DNA of 64,000 nucleotides from Pseudanabaena sp. PCC 6802. GTDB taxonomy: Bacteria; Cyanobacteriota; Cyanobacteriia; Pseudanabaenales; Pseudanabaenaceae. The translations under genes were made by a program, and so were the position numbers. How positions within the stretch are numbered: position 1 is the first letter of the stretch; each line of letters starts with the position of its first letter. The stretch covers positions 1,923,368-1,987,367 of the forward strand of contig NZ_KB235914.1 in the NCBI RefSeq assembly GCF_000332175.1, read 5' to 3'. Below, in pieces: positions 35,329-44,223 of this stretch. Below the pieces are notes generated by a model, which saw nothing but the letters and a program-made list of their open reading frames with translations, ran no database searches and was not told the DNA's origin.

Positions 35329-35412
35329 TGGGGGTGGAGAGACTTGAACTCTCACGACTGTTAAGGTCAACGGATTTTAAGTCCGCAGCGTCTACCATTC
35401 CGCCACACCCCC
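35329..35412 (-). tRNA. trnL-UAA: tRNA-Leu (anticodon UAA), no intron
   Basis: The 84-nt gene reads GGGGGTGTGGCGGAATGGTA from 35412, with the anticodon arm CGGACTTAAAATCCG, a long variable arm, the TTCAAGT T-loop and the acceptor end CACCCCCA. CCA is not encoded. The anticodon loop is uninterrupted, whereas many cyanobacteria have a group I intron here. The integrase lies just past the 3' end, the usual place for a tRNA-integrated element. Confidence 0.97.
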
Positions 35413-35504
35413 AAAGGGCTTTGTCATTTTAACGCAACTTGTAACGCAACAACAGCGATCGCTTTAAAGAATTTTCTAGTTACTCGGGTGAATTTCGACA
35501 TGAA

Positions 35505-36359
35505 TTAACTGCGCGTTAACCCTTGACTGTAATGGTTACCTATGTAAACCCAAACGGGACGCAAAAATGGGAAGACGATCTCGGAAATCTGACGCACTTT
35601 GCGATCGCGAATGCCTTTTAATAACTTCTTGTAATTTGCCAGGATAAATATGTCCTTGATACAGGCTCCGAGGGCATAATTTTCGCCCACCAGCCGCCAG
35701 CCGTAGCCCTCGTCTATACACCTGCGCCGCAGTTGGGCAAAGTTATAGTCGTGGGTATGGTAGACAAAACCTTCGGAGTAGACGATCTCGTTGCCTTTTT
35801 TGTGTATGCGCCCCTGAAAGCCCTTATCCTCAAAAATATCCATTTTGCCAAAGGGATATGCTTGCCACACAGATCGCCGGATAGCACAATTAACCGTGGA
35901 GAATCCCATGTTGTGATAGGTACTAATCCAGTTTTTCGCTTCTGAGGTGAAGTAAAACGTCTCGCCGCAGGAGTCCCAGAAAAAACGCTGCATGTCATGG
36001 CGTTCCCTAATGCCACCCTGCACCGCCGCGATCGCTGCATTGTCAACCATAGGCTGCACCATCAGATCCAGCCATTGACGATCTCCGGGTTCGGCATCCT
36101 GGTTGATAAAAAGTAAAAATTCACCTGTAGATACCTCTGCACCTAGATCGCGGGTAAGTCCATGATTGAATTCGCGGTTATCGATCTCGATGAGTTTAAT
36201 CGGAAATTCCTGCAATACCTGTTTAGTATCTGGACGGGAGCCGGAATCGATAATTACTACTTCGTAGGATTTGCTAGTCTCTTGGGTATATATTGCCTGT
36301 AAAGTGCGCCGTAATAGGTCACCACCGTTGTAGGTGGGAATAATGATGCTGGCATCCAT
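35505..36359 (-). CDS. Family 2 glycosyltransferase
   Basis: This 284-aa protein has the GT-A opening IIIPTYNGGDLLRRTL, EVVIIDSGS, and FLLFINQDAEP, which supplies the metal-binding acidic motif. FEDKGFQGRIHKKG is near the acceptor site. The size and the NREFNHGLTRDLG segment resemble rhamnosyltransferase-like GT2 enzymes that act in surface polysaccharide synthesis on the cytoplasmic face. Donor and acceptor cannot be named. It stands alone between the tRNA and a block of repeats. Confidence 0.9.
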   Translation of the reverse strand: MDASIIIPTYNGGDLLRRTLQAIYTQETSKSYEVVIIDSGSRPDTKQVLQEFPIKLIEIDNREFNHGLTRDLGAEVSTGEFLLFINQDAEPGDRQWLDLMVQPMVDNAAIAAVQGGIRERHDMQRFFWDSCGETFYFTSEAKNWISTYHNMGFSTVNCAIRRSVWQAYPFGKMDIFEDKGFQGRIHKKGNEIVYSEGFVYHTHDYNFAQLRRRCIDEGYGWRLVGENYALGACIKDIFILANYKKLLKGIRDRKVRQISEIVFPFLRPVWVYIGNHYSQGLTRS

Positions 36360-36464
36360 GAAATTTCAGTAAAATTGCAAAACGAAACGAAGAACTCAAG
36401 TTCTTGGCTGAAAGCTCAAGTCAGTTAAAACTGACTGAAATACCTAGCCCCTAATATTACCTGG

Positions 36465-36515
36465 CGACTAGAAATCGCGGCTACACAAACAAAGTTTGCC
36501 TGCTCGGACTCCGAG
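36465..36515. repeat. Dispersed repeat family C (GGCGAC...TCGCGGCTACAC)
   Basis: GGCGACTAGAAATCGCGGCT and ACAAAGTTTGCCTGCTCGGA match 43908-43958 closely. The family consists of two small hairpins. Upstream, 36400-36450 also has a TCAGTTAAAACTGA palindrome. Confidence 0.7.
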
Positions 36516-36525
36516 AAAAGGGGGG

Positions 36526-36674
36526 TATAGCTATAGCCAACAGGCTTAGGACGGGGTGCAGGGGTTCCACACGGCAGTGGCTCTAGCGGGGAACCCCCAA
36601 GACCGCCCTGCCTCCCCTGCGTGGGGGCGCAGCCCCCACACCCCCCTGTCCTAACAGATCTGTCTATGGCTATA
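36526..36674. repeat. Dispersed repeat family B, long variant
   Basis: It starts TATAGCTATAGCCAACAGGC and ends GATCTGTCTATGGCTATA. It is in reverse orientation relative to 25963 and carries the same insert. Confidence 0.8.
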
Positions 36675-36783
36675 ACAAACCAGGGTTTGGTATTAACCTG
36701 TTGAAACAGGTTTTAGCTCTTAGCCTTGAAATTGATTTCAAGGATTTTTTGATTGTGACACTAAAGTATAGATGCTTAGAATC

Positions 36784-37812
36784 CTAACAAGTGGTGTCCC
36801 CGACAAAATTTTGAATTAAGCCGATCAAAGTATCTGCCAGGCGATCGTAGAAAAAATAATCGTGGGCACCAATGGTTTTAACCACTTTGCCACCAAACTT
36901 TTGCTTAAACCGCGAGAACTTGTAATAGGCGTGCTGCGGGTCATTACTAAAGCCGTAAAAGTCATAAGTTTTACATCCTCTGGCTTTAGCCCTTTGGATG
37001 GCTGCCCAATGGATGGCGTAGCTTGCCATCACGTGGGGCGCTCGATCGCTACGCCCGCCATAGAGATAATAGGCGCGATCGCCCCAGTACAGGACTAAAA
37101 TAGCGACGAGGGTCTGCCCCTGCCATGTTGCCAAGCCAATTTCAGCTAGATCGGCGCGGAAGAGCGTTTGACAGAGGTTAATAAAAAAGCCGTAGGGTTC
37201 GCCAAAGAATTTTTGCCGCTCCACCGTCTCCCAAAATAAATCGTAGAATTGGGGAATGGCCGCATCCGCCTGGCTAAATTGCGTTTCTACACCGTACCGC
37301 CAACTCAAACGCAGGTTGTACCTGCCCTTGGGATGCATGTCGGAGAGCATTTGTTCTTGAGATTGGCACAGATCGACAACCAGAGTTTCGCATGGGAAGG
37401 TATCGGCGATCGCGCGCGCAAATTCTGTCCCCAGCCATTGCGGCGTTTGCTCTAGGAGCGGTTCGATGCGCAGGGCGATCGCGCCCCACTCTTTAGCAAT
37501 TTCCTCTGCCTGTTTGAGTAATAGCTCTATACCTTCGACTGCCCAGCGATCGCTCAGGATGGGACCACCTGGCGCGAGCAAAAGATTAGCTTTGCTGTGG
37601 TGGGGGAATAAATAAAAAATACAGCCCCCAACCAGGATGGTGGAGTTGGCATTATGGCTAAACAGACCATAACGGAATGTTTGATAGCCTTCCAGTTGTT
37701 TGAAATCCGCCCAAGCCCACGACTGCATAAAGCAACTATGAGGGGCAGCTTGCACCAATGCTTCCCAAGCCTGGCTTTCCGTGTTAGTTAATAAGGCAAC
37801 TTTTAGATGCAA
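36784..37812 (-). CDS. FemAB/GNAT-type acyltransferase (lipid II bridge or wall-linked family)
   Basis: This 342-aa protein has paired GNAT-like domains: CFMQSWAWADFKQLEGY near the start, DMHPKGRYNLRLSWRYGVETQF in the middle, and YLYGGRSDRAPHVMASYAIHWAAIQRAKARGCKTYDFYGFS at the end. The last block is the FemX-type signature. Members move aminoacyl groups from tRNA to wall precursors or modify surface glycans. The start is a TTG directly after the moaC stop, with AAGGGA 6 bases upstream; the first ATG would remove the conserved N-terminus. It is therefore coupled to moaC. Confidence 0.85.
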   Translation of the reverse strand: MHLKVALLTNTESQAWEALVQAAPHSCFMQSWAWADFKQLEGYQTFRYGLFSHNANSTILVGGCIFYLFPHHSKANLLLAPGGPILSDRWAVEGIELLLKQAEEIAKEWGAIALRIEPLLEQTPQWLGTEFARAIADTFPCETLVVDLCQSQEQMLSDMHPKGRYNLRLSWRYGVETQFSQADAAIPQFYDLFWETVERQKFFGEPYGFFINLCQTLFRADLAEIGLATWQGQTLVAILVLYWGDRAYYLYGGRSDRAPHVMASYAIHWAAIQRAKARGCKTYDFYGFSNDPQHAYYKFSRFKQKFGGKVVKTIGAHDYFFYDRLADTLIGLIQNFVGDTTC

Positions 37813-38313
37813 CTAATTCCCTTCAAGCTCCCTGGCATTGAACTCACCGGATTTGCCACCACTCTTATGCAGCAAGCGCACGCTAGAAATGACCATTGTT
37901 TTCTCTAGTGCCTTTGCCATATCGTAAATCGTAAGGGCAGCAACGGTGGCGGCAGTGAGTGCTTCCATTTCCACGCCAGTTTCAGCCTTAGTTTTGACCT
38001 CTGCCTCAATTTGGTAGCCAGGAATATTTTCATCTAGCATAATCCGCACATCAACCGCCGATAGCGGCAAGGGATGGCACAGGGGAATCAGGTTGGCGGT
38101 ATGTTTGGCAGCCATGATGCCTGCTAGTCGCGCCGTACCCAAGACATCGCCTTTAGGCACATTACCCGCTTGAATAGCATCTAGCGTCGTAGTTTTCATA
38201 GCTATTTCGCAGACAGCGATCGCACGTCGGATGGTTGGCTCTTTGGCAGAGATATCAACCATATGCACGGCACCTGTTTCATCCAGATGAGTCAGAGTTG
38301 GGGCAGAATCCAT
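37813..38313 (-). CDS. moaC: Cyclic pyranopterin monophosphate synthase MoaC
   Basis: This 166-aa protein has the full MoaC signature: [67 protein letters not shown] and [10 protein letters not shown]. MoaC turns the MoaA product into cyclic pyranopterin monophosphate for molybdenum cofactor synthesis. It acts as a hexamer in the cytoplasm. No other moa gene is beside it; the FemAB-like gene follows directly with no gap, an odd pairing for function. Confidence 0.97.
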   Translation of the reverse strand: MDSAPTLTHLDETGAVHMVDISAKEPTIRRAIAVCEIAMKTTTLDAIQAGNVPKGDVLGTARLAGIMAAKHTANLIPLCHPLPLSAVDVRIMLDENIPGYQIEAEVKTKAETGVEMEALTAATVAALTIYDMAKALEKTMVISSVRLLHKSGGKSGEFNARELEGN

Positions 38314-38413
38314 ATAAATTTTAATTTCTAGCTCTAATCACTATTTTGAGCTACAAACTCCACTTTTTACACAGTCGTGAAGGCAACAAAATCTAGATCC
38401 GCGCGATCGCATC

Positions 38414-39613
38414 TCATAGCCCATCGTTAGCCAAATAAGGAAGAGTCGCATCATTTCTAGGGAAATTCTTGAATATAAAATAACCTAAAAGAGGAGCAGA
38501 GACAGCTAATAGAAGAACTCGTTGACCTAATATTGGTTCCATAAAATTTTGGTAATCATTTACAGTAACTAGTGCGTTTCTTTGTACTGGTGATTTGCCA
38601 AGGAAATCGATAATATTAAAGATTAAAATAATAGAATTATAGAAACAATGACAAAGAATTGGCGTAATCAGGTTGCAAGTTTTAAAATATAAAATTGAAA
38701 AAATAGCACCTCCAATAAAGAGAGAAATAACATCATATCGAAAGTGAATAATCGCAAATAGTAGAGATGAGGTAATAATTCCTGCTCTTACTCCCCATTT
38801 GCTTACCCACTTTTGTAAAACTACACCACGGCAAAATAATTCTTCAACAACTGGAGCTAATAATACTGATGAAATACCATATAGAATAATCTCCAAAATA
38901 TTAGATAAATGTCTTGAATTAAGATGTCTCTCTACATAATCTGGAAACACAAAAGACAAATTGTATAAGGTTAGAGAGCTGAAACCATAATTAAAAGGAA
39001 TTTCTAAAGCAACGATAGATAATATCAATTTGAAATTAATACTATTTTTAGAGCCGACTATCTTATCAAGACTTAAGTTTGCTGTACTAATTTGCTTTAA
39101 TAATATAAATACAAAAACAGGAATTAAGACTATACCTGCTATTCCTATAATTACCTTATCTCTAGTTAAATCCGAGAAACTTCTTTCGATTAAGAAGCTA
39201 ACAGCCCATATTGTCGAGTAAAATATAGTGGGTAAGGCAATGGATAAAAATAATAATAACTCTGGTATATTAATCCCAGCAAATAGATCGCGAACTGAAT
39301 TTCTGTTTTCTAGATATACTTTCTGTCTAGAAGGTATAAACAGTAGAATTGATAGACCGAATATGCTAAATAATCCTATCCACCCCCAATACTGAGAATA
39401 ACCTTTGCTTCGAGTAAATAGTAAACTTCCTTTAACAAAGAGAACATATCCAGCTACAAACAAACCCAATATCGCCAGAGATACGATCGCAGGGAGCGTA
39501 GAAGGTATTACGGTCTTTGCTTGAATAAGCATTCCAAGAATTATTGATGGAAAATATTTCAAACCTAGTCCAACCAGGATTAAATTGATGGCTTTTTCCT
39601 TGCGATCTTCCAT
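38414..39613 (-). CDS. CPBP family intramembrane glutamic metalloprotease
   Basis: This 399-aa multi-pass protein has the three CPBP motifs in order: EELFCRG (EExxxR type), FAIIHFRYD and HCFYN. The C-terminal domain is the protease-like ABI fold and the N-terminal half adds further helices. Some members cut prenylated proteins and others process or give immunity to bacteriocins. The coding sequence is clearly richer in A/T than its neighbours (long runs such as AATATTAGATAAATGTCTTG), so recent acquisition is likely. Bacteriocin-related action is only a guess. Confidence 0.88.
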   Translation of the reverse strand: MEDRKEKAINLILVGLGLKYFPSIILGMLIQAKTVIPSTLPAIVSLAILGLFVAGYVLFVKGSLLFTRSKGYSQYWGWIGLFSIFGLSILLFIPSRQKVYLENRNSVRDLFAGINIPELLLFLSIALPTIFYSTIWAVSFLIERSFSDLTRDKVIIGIAGIVLIPVFVFILLKQISTANLSLDKIVGSKNSINFKLILSIVALEIPFNYGFSSLTLYNLSFVFPDYVERHLNSRHLSNILEIILYGISSVLLAPVVEELFCRGVVLQKWVSKWGVRAGIITSSLLFAIIHFRYDVISLFIGGAIFSILYFKTCNLITPILCHCFYNSIILIFNIIDFLGKSPVQRNALVTVNDYQNFMEPILGQRVLLLAVSAPLLGYFIFKNFPRNDATLPYLANDGL

Positions 39614-39713
39614 GTGGGTGATGTATTAGAAGAATTTTTAATGTCTAACCTTTAGACATTAAAATATAGAAATCTCGCGATTTGTAAAAAATTATTTTCT
39701 TGGGCTTAGTCCA

Positions 39714-39947
39714 ATGAAACCCTTACTTCTAGGCTTAATTAAGCTCTATCGATTAGTGTTATCCCCGCTTATCGGCCCCTCTTGTCGCTTTCAACCAACC
39801 TGTTCCCAGTACGCTATGACGGCAATCGAAAGGTTTGGAGCGTGGCAGGGTTCCTGGTTGGCAATTAAACGGATTGGGCGCTGTCACCCGTGGCATCCCG
39901 GTGGTTACGATCCCGTGCCAGAGAAGTGTCAGGAGCATTCTCATTAG
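39714..39947 (+). CDS. yidD: Membrane protein insertion efficiency factor YidD
   Basis: This 77-aa protein matches YidD throughout: [35 protein letters not shown], then [19 protein letters not shown]. The Cys-rich CRFxPTCSxY and CHPWxxGGxDPVP motifs are complete. YidD helps YidC-dependent insertion of membrane proteins. The last 83 bases overlap the 3' end of the O-antigen ligase-like gene on the other strand, so the conserved tail is double-coding. Confidence 0.95.
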   Translation: MKPLLLGLIKLYRLVLSPLIGPSCRFQPTCSQYAMTAIERFGAWQGSWLAIKRIGRCHPWHPGGYDPVPEKCQEHSH

Positions 39948-41274
39948 AGATCGTAAGATCGCGATCGCCGATCGCGCATGTGCTAACACCATAAACTCCG
40001 GCCAGCAACAGCCAGCTCAGAATATTTATCCTCGGCTCGTAAAACACGACATCTAACATGCCAAAAATTAGGTAAAGGGCGATCGCTACTACGGTCACTG
40101 CTACTAAACCCTTAATTTGAGGTGATAGTTTAGCTTTTAACCCCCAATAAATTATCCACCCCACTATTCCTAAAAATCCAAATAAGGCGGGCAAGCCCGC
40201 CCCCACTGCCAACGCCAGGTAAAAATTATGCTCGTGGGGCAATCCCTTCAGATCGTAGCCCTGTGTAGCGGCAATCAAGTCGAAACTGCGCAACCCCCAA
40301 CCCTGGATCGGATGCTGTTGAATTAACCGCAGCGCATACTGCCACGCATCCAAACGATAGAGCGTCGAGACAAAATCCTTCTGACTGGGATCGAAGGTAC
40401 TGGTCAAACGATTGATAAACCCGCCTGGGAATAAGGGTCGCAGCCATTCACCGCCGATTCCCAAAAAGGAACCCCATGCTGCCCAGGCGATCGAACCAGC
40501 GCTGAGACTCAGACCGACTACCAGATACCAAAAGCGATAGTAAATTGCCAGCACCACAAATCCCAGTGCCACGATCGCCCAGGCATTACGCGAACCCGCT
40601 AGCATCAGCGTCGCTATCCCCAGACCCAGAGCGATCGCTGCTATCACCTGTTGCCTCTTGCCATTACCAACTTTATCTTTGACTTTACCAAGCGCAAAGT
40701 GACAGGCGATCGGCAATACCAGAGCCAAATACAAAGCCGCCTCGTTATAGTGACCGAATAGGGAAGTTACGCGCCCATCTTGACTGAAGCCCAAGCTGAT
40801 TTCATAACTGCCAAATAAACGCGGTAAGAACCAATTTGGTCGATTAATTAGCGCTTGAATTACACCTAAAGCTCCAACTGGAATCGAACTGACTACCCAA
40901 AGATAGGCGAGGTGCTGAAATTGGGCAGTAGTTTGGATGAGGAAAGCGGCGATCGCAAATAGCAAGAAAAATGGCAAAAAATTCCATAACCCAGTCCAGG
41001 CAACGGAAACATCGAAAGCCAGCAACGTGGCGATCGCCAACCATCCAGCCAGTACCAACCAACCGCGATTTACAGGACTGTCAAGATCCCGCCATCCCCG
41101 TCGCACTAGGAATAAACCTAGCAGAAACATGGCAAATACTGGCGAGACGGCATTATTTAAAGGCAAAATCAGTACCAGGGTTTGCAACCAGTACCAATAG
41201 AGATTTAACTCTGGATCTGGCGATCGCATCCAGAGATGCTGGCATATTTGCTGCGTTACTTTCGTTAAATTCAA
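39865..41274 (-). CDS. O-antigen ligase/polymerase family membrane protein
   Basis: This 469-aa protein has about 12 membrane helices and the Wzy_C/O-antigen ligase core: a large loop with [26 protein letters not shown] and [24 protein letters not shown]. An N-terminal [20 protein letters not shown] segment is also typical. Relatives join or polymerise glycans in the periplasm; the IctB proteins of cyanobacteria belong to the same superfamily. The C-terminal soluble tail ([19 protein letters not shown]) reads over yidD. Confidence 0.87.
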   Translation of the reverse strand: MNLTKVTQQICQHLWMRSPDPELNLYWYWLQTLVLILPLNNAVSPVFAMFLLGLFLVRRGWRDLDSPVNRGWLVLAGWLAIATLLAFDVSVAWTGLWNFLPFFLLFAIAAFLIQTTAQFQHLAYLWVVSSIPVGALGVIQALINRPNWFLPRLFGSYEISLGFSQDGRVTSLFGHYNEAALYLALVLPIACHFALGKVKDKVGNGKRQQVIAAIALGLGIATLMLAGSRNAWAIVALGFVVLAIYYRFWYLVVGLSLSAGSIAWAAWGSFLGIGGEWLRPLFPGGFINRLTSTFDPSQKDFVSTLYRLDAWQYALRLIQQHPIQGWGLRSFDLIAATQGYDLKGLPHEHNFYLALAVGAGLPALFGFLGIVGWIIYWGLKAKLSPQIKGLVAVTVVAIALYLIFGMLDVVFYEPRINILSWLLLAGVYGVSTCAIGDRDLTISNENAPDTSLARDRNHRDATGDSAQSV

Positions 41275-41328
41275 TCTGACAACTTACAAGTGCGATAGAC
41301 TGCTGCAGAACTAACTAAGTAGCTGTTT

Positions 41329-41433
41329 TATAGCTATAGCCAACAGGCTTAGGACGGGGCGCAGGGGTTCCACCCCTGCGTGGGGGCGCAGCCCCCACAC
41401 CCCCCTGTCCTAACAGATCTGTCCATGGCTATA
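41329..41433. repeat. Dispersed repeat family B, short copy
   Basis: It starts TATAGCTATAGCCAACAGGC and ends GATCTGTCCATGGCTATA. It has GCAGGGGTTCCACCCCTGC and GTGGGGGCGCAGCCCCCAC hairpins. Confidence 0.8.
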
Positions 41434-41455
41434 TGATAGAGCAACGGCAACATGC

Positions 41456-41517
41456 TATAGCGTTTTTCAATTGAGAACAGGTTTTATTGACGGGGTGAAG
41501 GGGTGGAACCCCTTGCT
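41456..41517. repeat. Truncated family A copy
   Basis: It begins TATAGCGTTTTTCAATTGAG and includes GAAGGGGTGGAACCCCTT, then stops without the second end, just before the 3' end of the hydrolase gene. Confidence 0.75.
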
Positions 41518-41529
41518 TCTTCGGGATGA

Positions 41530-42369
41530 CTACAGCGTCGATCGATTAGTTGTTGCGATCGCTTGAGCGATCGCTTCAGCATGAGTAGAAATCAAAGCAT
41601 GATCGGCTCCCGCCAGAATTTCTAGACGGGCACGGGGAATCTTGTCGGCATAGGTTTGACAATGCCAGAGGGGAATGGTGTCATCGAGTTCCCCAGCAAT
41701 TACTAAGGTTGGGATATTGATGCGATGGATATCTTTTTCGACCGTATCGATGGCATCTTCAGGACGCAGGCGATCGAAGAGAAAAGTCTTAGCCACAGGC
41801 TGATCGACCAGTTCTCGGCGAGCATATTTGACGGTTTGAAACTGCTTGCGCTTGCCAATTAGGGTAGCAATGGGAGCAATCAGCGCTAGTGCGACATCTA
41901 CTAATTTAGTTTCCCATAGTAGAGGCTTGAGGTGATTGTAACGCCCCACAAAGCTATCATCGCGAATTCCCGCTGGTGCGATCAGAAACATGCTTTTTAG
42001 ATAGGAATTAGCAGCCATATTACTGGCATCATCGTCGGTATCCGATCCGGCGATCGCGTAGGCAGAGGCAGTCCAGCCACCATAGGAATGCCCAGCCAAA
42101 TAGAATTCCTTCAGTTGCATCGCTGCGATGAACTCCCGCAAGAATTCCACTTGATGCCAAATTGTATATTTGAGCTTGGGTTTAGAAGACTCGCCGAAAC
42201 CAAGTAAATCCAGCGCAATACAGTGAAATTGCCCGGATAATTGCTGTACGACTGGCTCCCACGCACTCGCCTCACCCAAAAATCCATGCAAGAAAACTAT
42301 GGGTTGTCCTTCACCTTGCTCCAGGTATGCTGCCGTATATTCTCTAAGTGCAATTTTCTGTTTGTGCAT
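41530..42369 (-). CDS. Alpha/beta hydrolase
   Basis: This 279-aa protein has the alpha/beta fold pattern: VFLHGFLGEASAWEP (oxyanion hole), LDLLGFGESSKP, AGHSYGGWTASAYA (nucleophile Ser elbow), VIAGELDDTIP (Asp) and AGADHALIS (His). The triad is complete. No signal peptide is seen. The class includes esterases, haloperoxidase-like and C-C hydrolases, so the substrate is open. The 3' end lies against a truncated repeat. Confidence 0.9.
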   Translation of the reverse strand: MHKQKIALREYTAAYLEQGEGQPIVFLHGFLGEASAWEPVVQQLSGQFHCIALDLLGFGESSKPKLKYTIWHQVEFLREFIAAMQLKEFYLAGHSYGGWTASAYAIAGSDTDDDASNMAANSYLKSMFLIAPAGIRDDSFVGRYNHLKPLLWETKLVDVALALIAPIATLIGKRKQFQTVKYARRELVDQPVAKTFLFDRLRPEDAIDTVEKDIHRINIPTLVIAGELDDTIPLWHCQTYADKIPRARLEILAGADHALISTHAEAIAQAIATTNRSTL

Positions 42370-42461
42370 AGGTTATGAGATCGATGGTAAAGCTTTTGCG
42401 TAAGTTCTGCTAAACAGATACCCATATTAGAATATTCAGTATCACGATCGCGATCGCTCCT

Positions 42462-42803
42462 ATGACTCAACCTCTAGCCCAAACGACAACAGAGCGCCCA
42501 AGCTGGACAACTGCCGATCTGGAACTTTTGCCAGACGATGGCAGCCGCTATGAAATTATTGATAACGAACGGCGCGATTCCTTTCAGGATGCGTCCCGCC
42601 GCGATCTCAAGCTAAAACTTTACTCAACCCGAGGCGTGCAGGAGTACTGGGTAATTGACTGGAGATTGCGGCAAATAGAGGTTTATCGCCGCAGTCAAAC
42701 TGCACTCGGACTGGTTAGCACTCTGTTCCCTGGCGACGAACTTACAACCCCTCTACTGCCTGGGTTTAACTGCCCTGTCAGCAATTTGTTCCCCCAGCAG
42801 TAA
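42462..42803 (+). pseudogene. Uma2-family gene with internal in-frame deletion
   Basis: Residues 1-34 (TTADLELLPDDGSRYEIID) match the start of Uma2 proteins. They are joined directly to NERRDSF and then to DLKLKLYSTRGVQEYWVIDWRL and PLLPGFNCPVSNLF, the usual C-terminus. The central part with the catalytic PD and ExK-like residues, about 90 residues, is missing. The reading frame stays open for 113 aa, but the nuclease cannot work. Confidence 0.85.
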
Positions 42804-42869
42804 TACGACCGAGGATTGCGCGTTCCTAACATGATTGCTAGTGTAGTGTTGACCTTCTAAATCGTATAA

Positions 42870-43301
42870 ATGACAATTGCTAACAATCCCAATTATGGCG
42901 CAGGTAAGTACGTCAATCGCGGCGGTCCTGCCCGATACACCGTAACCATCCGCAATCGCCAGACTGGAGCCATCCATCAAATCCAGGTGAGCAGCGATCG
43001 CTACATTCTCGAAGCCGCAGAGGAGCAGGGCATCGAACTACCGTTCGCCTGTCGCAATGGTGCCTGCACTACCTGTGCCATGCGGGTGAAATCCGGCAGA
43101 ATTTATCAACCCGAAGCGATCGGTCTATCGGCAGATCTGAAGCAGCAAAACTATGCCCTAGTTTGCGTTGGTTATGCCTGCTCCGACGTGGAAATCGAAA
43201 CTCAGGACGAAGATGAGGTGTATCAACTCCAGTTTGGGCGCTATTTTGCCAAAAAACACCGCCATCGTGTAGTATTTGGTTTGCCTATAGACCACGACTA
43301 A
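42870..43301 (+). CDS. Plant-type [2Fe-2S] ferredoxin with extensions
   Basis: This 143-aa protein has CRNGACTTCAM (Cys-x4-Cys-x2-Cys) and LVCVGYACSD (fourth Cys) around a [2Fe-2S] cluster, with EIETQDEDEVYQLQFG as in photosynthetic ferredoxins. It has about 20 extra residues at the N-terminus and a basic tail (FAKKHRHRVVFGLP). This resembles the FdC-type ferredoxins rather than PetF, so a special electron partner is likely. The stop overlaps the next ATG (ATGA type), which couples it to the SNase-like gene. Confidence 0.92.
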   Translation: MTIANNPNYGAGKYVNRGGPARYTVTIRNRQTGAIHQIQVSSDRYILEAAEEQGIELPFACRNGACTTCAMRVKSGRIYQPEAIGLSADLKQQNYALVCVGYACSDVEIETQDEDEVYQLQFGRYFAKKHRHRVVFGLPIDHD

Positions 43302-43885
43302 TGAGCAAGCAAGATCGCTCTATCGTTAGCAACCGTAAGACCAAACGCTATCGGCTCTGGTTGATTTTGCTGTTGTTACTGGTATTGCTCAATTTGGGCT
43401 TGGGTTGGTTTCGCGGTAATGCCGAACATAGTGGCGAAGCCTGGGTGGTTAAACGGGTAGTCAGCGGCCAGACTATTGAAGCTCAGCTTGCCAGCGACTC
43501 AACCGAAATAGTACAACGAGTTCGCCTGATCGGTATTAGCGCCCCTTTACGCGAACAGTCTCCTTGGGGAGAACGCGCCCAACAAAGGCTGGAAAAGCTC
43601 ACAAACGATCGCAAAGTTATGCTTGAGTTTGACACCGAGCGTAAAGACAATTCAGATCGTTTATTGGCTTATGTGTGGCTGGACAATCGCTTGATTAACG
43701 CTCAAATGATTGAAGAAGGCTATGTTTTGGCTGAGTCCCTACCTCCCAACGTCAAGTACGAGAGAAAGTTTGAACTCGATCAACGCAAAGCCAGGCTCTT
43801 GGAAGTGGGAATATGGGATACGCGCAACCCGATGCGGCTTTCTCCAAAGGAGTTCAGACGACAATCCAATCAAAATTCTAATTAG
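43301..43885 (+). CDS. Thermonuclease (SNase)-like protein, membrane-anchored
   Basis: This 194-aa protein has an N-terminal signal anchor (RLWLILLLLLVLLNLGLGWF) and an SNase-fold domain: VVKRVVSGQTIEAQL, VRLIGISAPL, WGERAQQRL and SDRLLAYVWLDNRLINAQMIEEGYV. The usual GIDxPE motif reads GISAPL, so the calcium-binding Asp is replaced by Ser; Arg and Glu positions are kept. Activity may be reduced or changed. It is translated together with the ferredoxin. Confidence 0.85.
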   Translation: MSKQDRSIVSNRKTKRYRLWLILLLLLVLLNLGLGWFRGNAEHSGEAWVVKRVVSGQTIEAQLASDSTEIVQRVRLIGISAPLREQSPWGERAQQRLEKLTNDRKVMLEFDTERKDNSDRLLAYVWLDNRLINAQMIEEGYVLAESLPPNVKYERKFELDQRKARLLEVGIWDTRNPMRLSPKEFRRQSNQNSN

Positions 43886-43907
43886 CCCTATTCAAGAAGA
43901 GCATTTG

Positions 43908-43958
43908 GCGACTGAAGTCGCGGCTACACGAACAAAGTCCGCCTTCGCGGACTTCAAG
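43908..43958. repeat. Dispersed repeat family C
   Basis: GGCGACTGAAGTCGCGGCTA and AAGTCCGCCTTCGCGGACTT form two adjacent hairpins. The sequence matches 36465-36515. Confidence 0.75.
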
Positions 43959-43960
43959 AA

Positions 43961-44063
43961 TAGCGTTTTTCAATTGAGAACTGGTTTTATTGACGGGGTG
44001 AAACCCCTTCTTGGGGGCAACGCCCCCAAACTGCCTACCCTGTCCAATCTGAAAACCGCTATA
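43961..44063. repeat. Dispersed repeat family A, copy
   Basis: It starts TAGCGTTTTTCAATTGAGAA and ends CTGAAAACCGCTATA, directly after the family C copy. Confidence 0.8.
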
Positions 44064-44156
44064 AAAGGCGAAACTAAAAAGGATTTGGGATGAGAAAACG
44101 ATCGCTCTTGAGAATCAGGGAAGGTCAACCCCAGATCGCCAAACCCATAATAAAAT

Positions 44157-44177
44157 AGGGTGGGCATTGCCCACCCT
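44157..44177 (-). terminator. Terminator after RTX gene 1
   Basis: AGGGTGGGC and GCCCACCCT form a 9-bp stem with a 3-base loop. On the minus strand ATTTTATT follows. Confidence 0.8.
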
Positions 44178-44223
44178 ACCGATCTCCGCTAAGCTCTTTA
44201 TCTCTCCCGAACAGAACGATGCG

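Noticed and set aside
32300-35330. Attachment-site pair for the tRNA-associated element
   Set aside because: I looked for a copy of the tRNA 3' end on the left side and found none convincing, so no att sites are listed.
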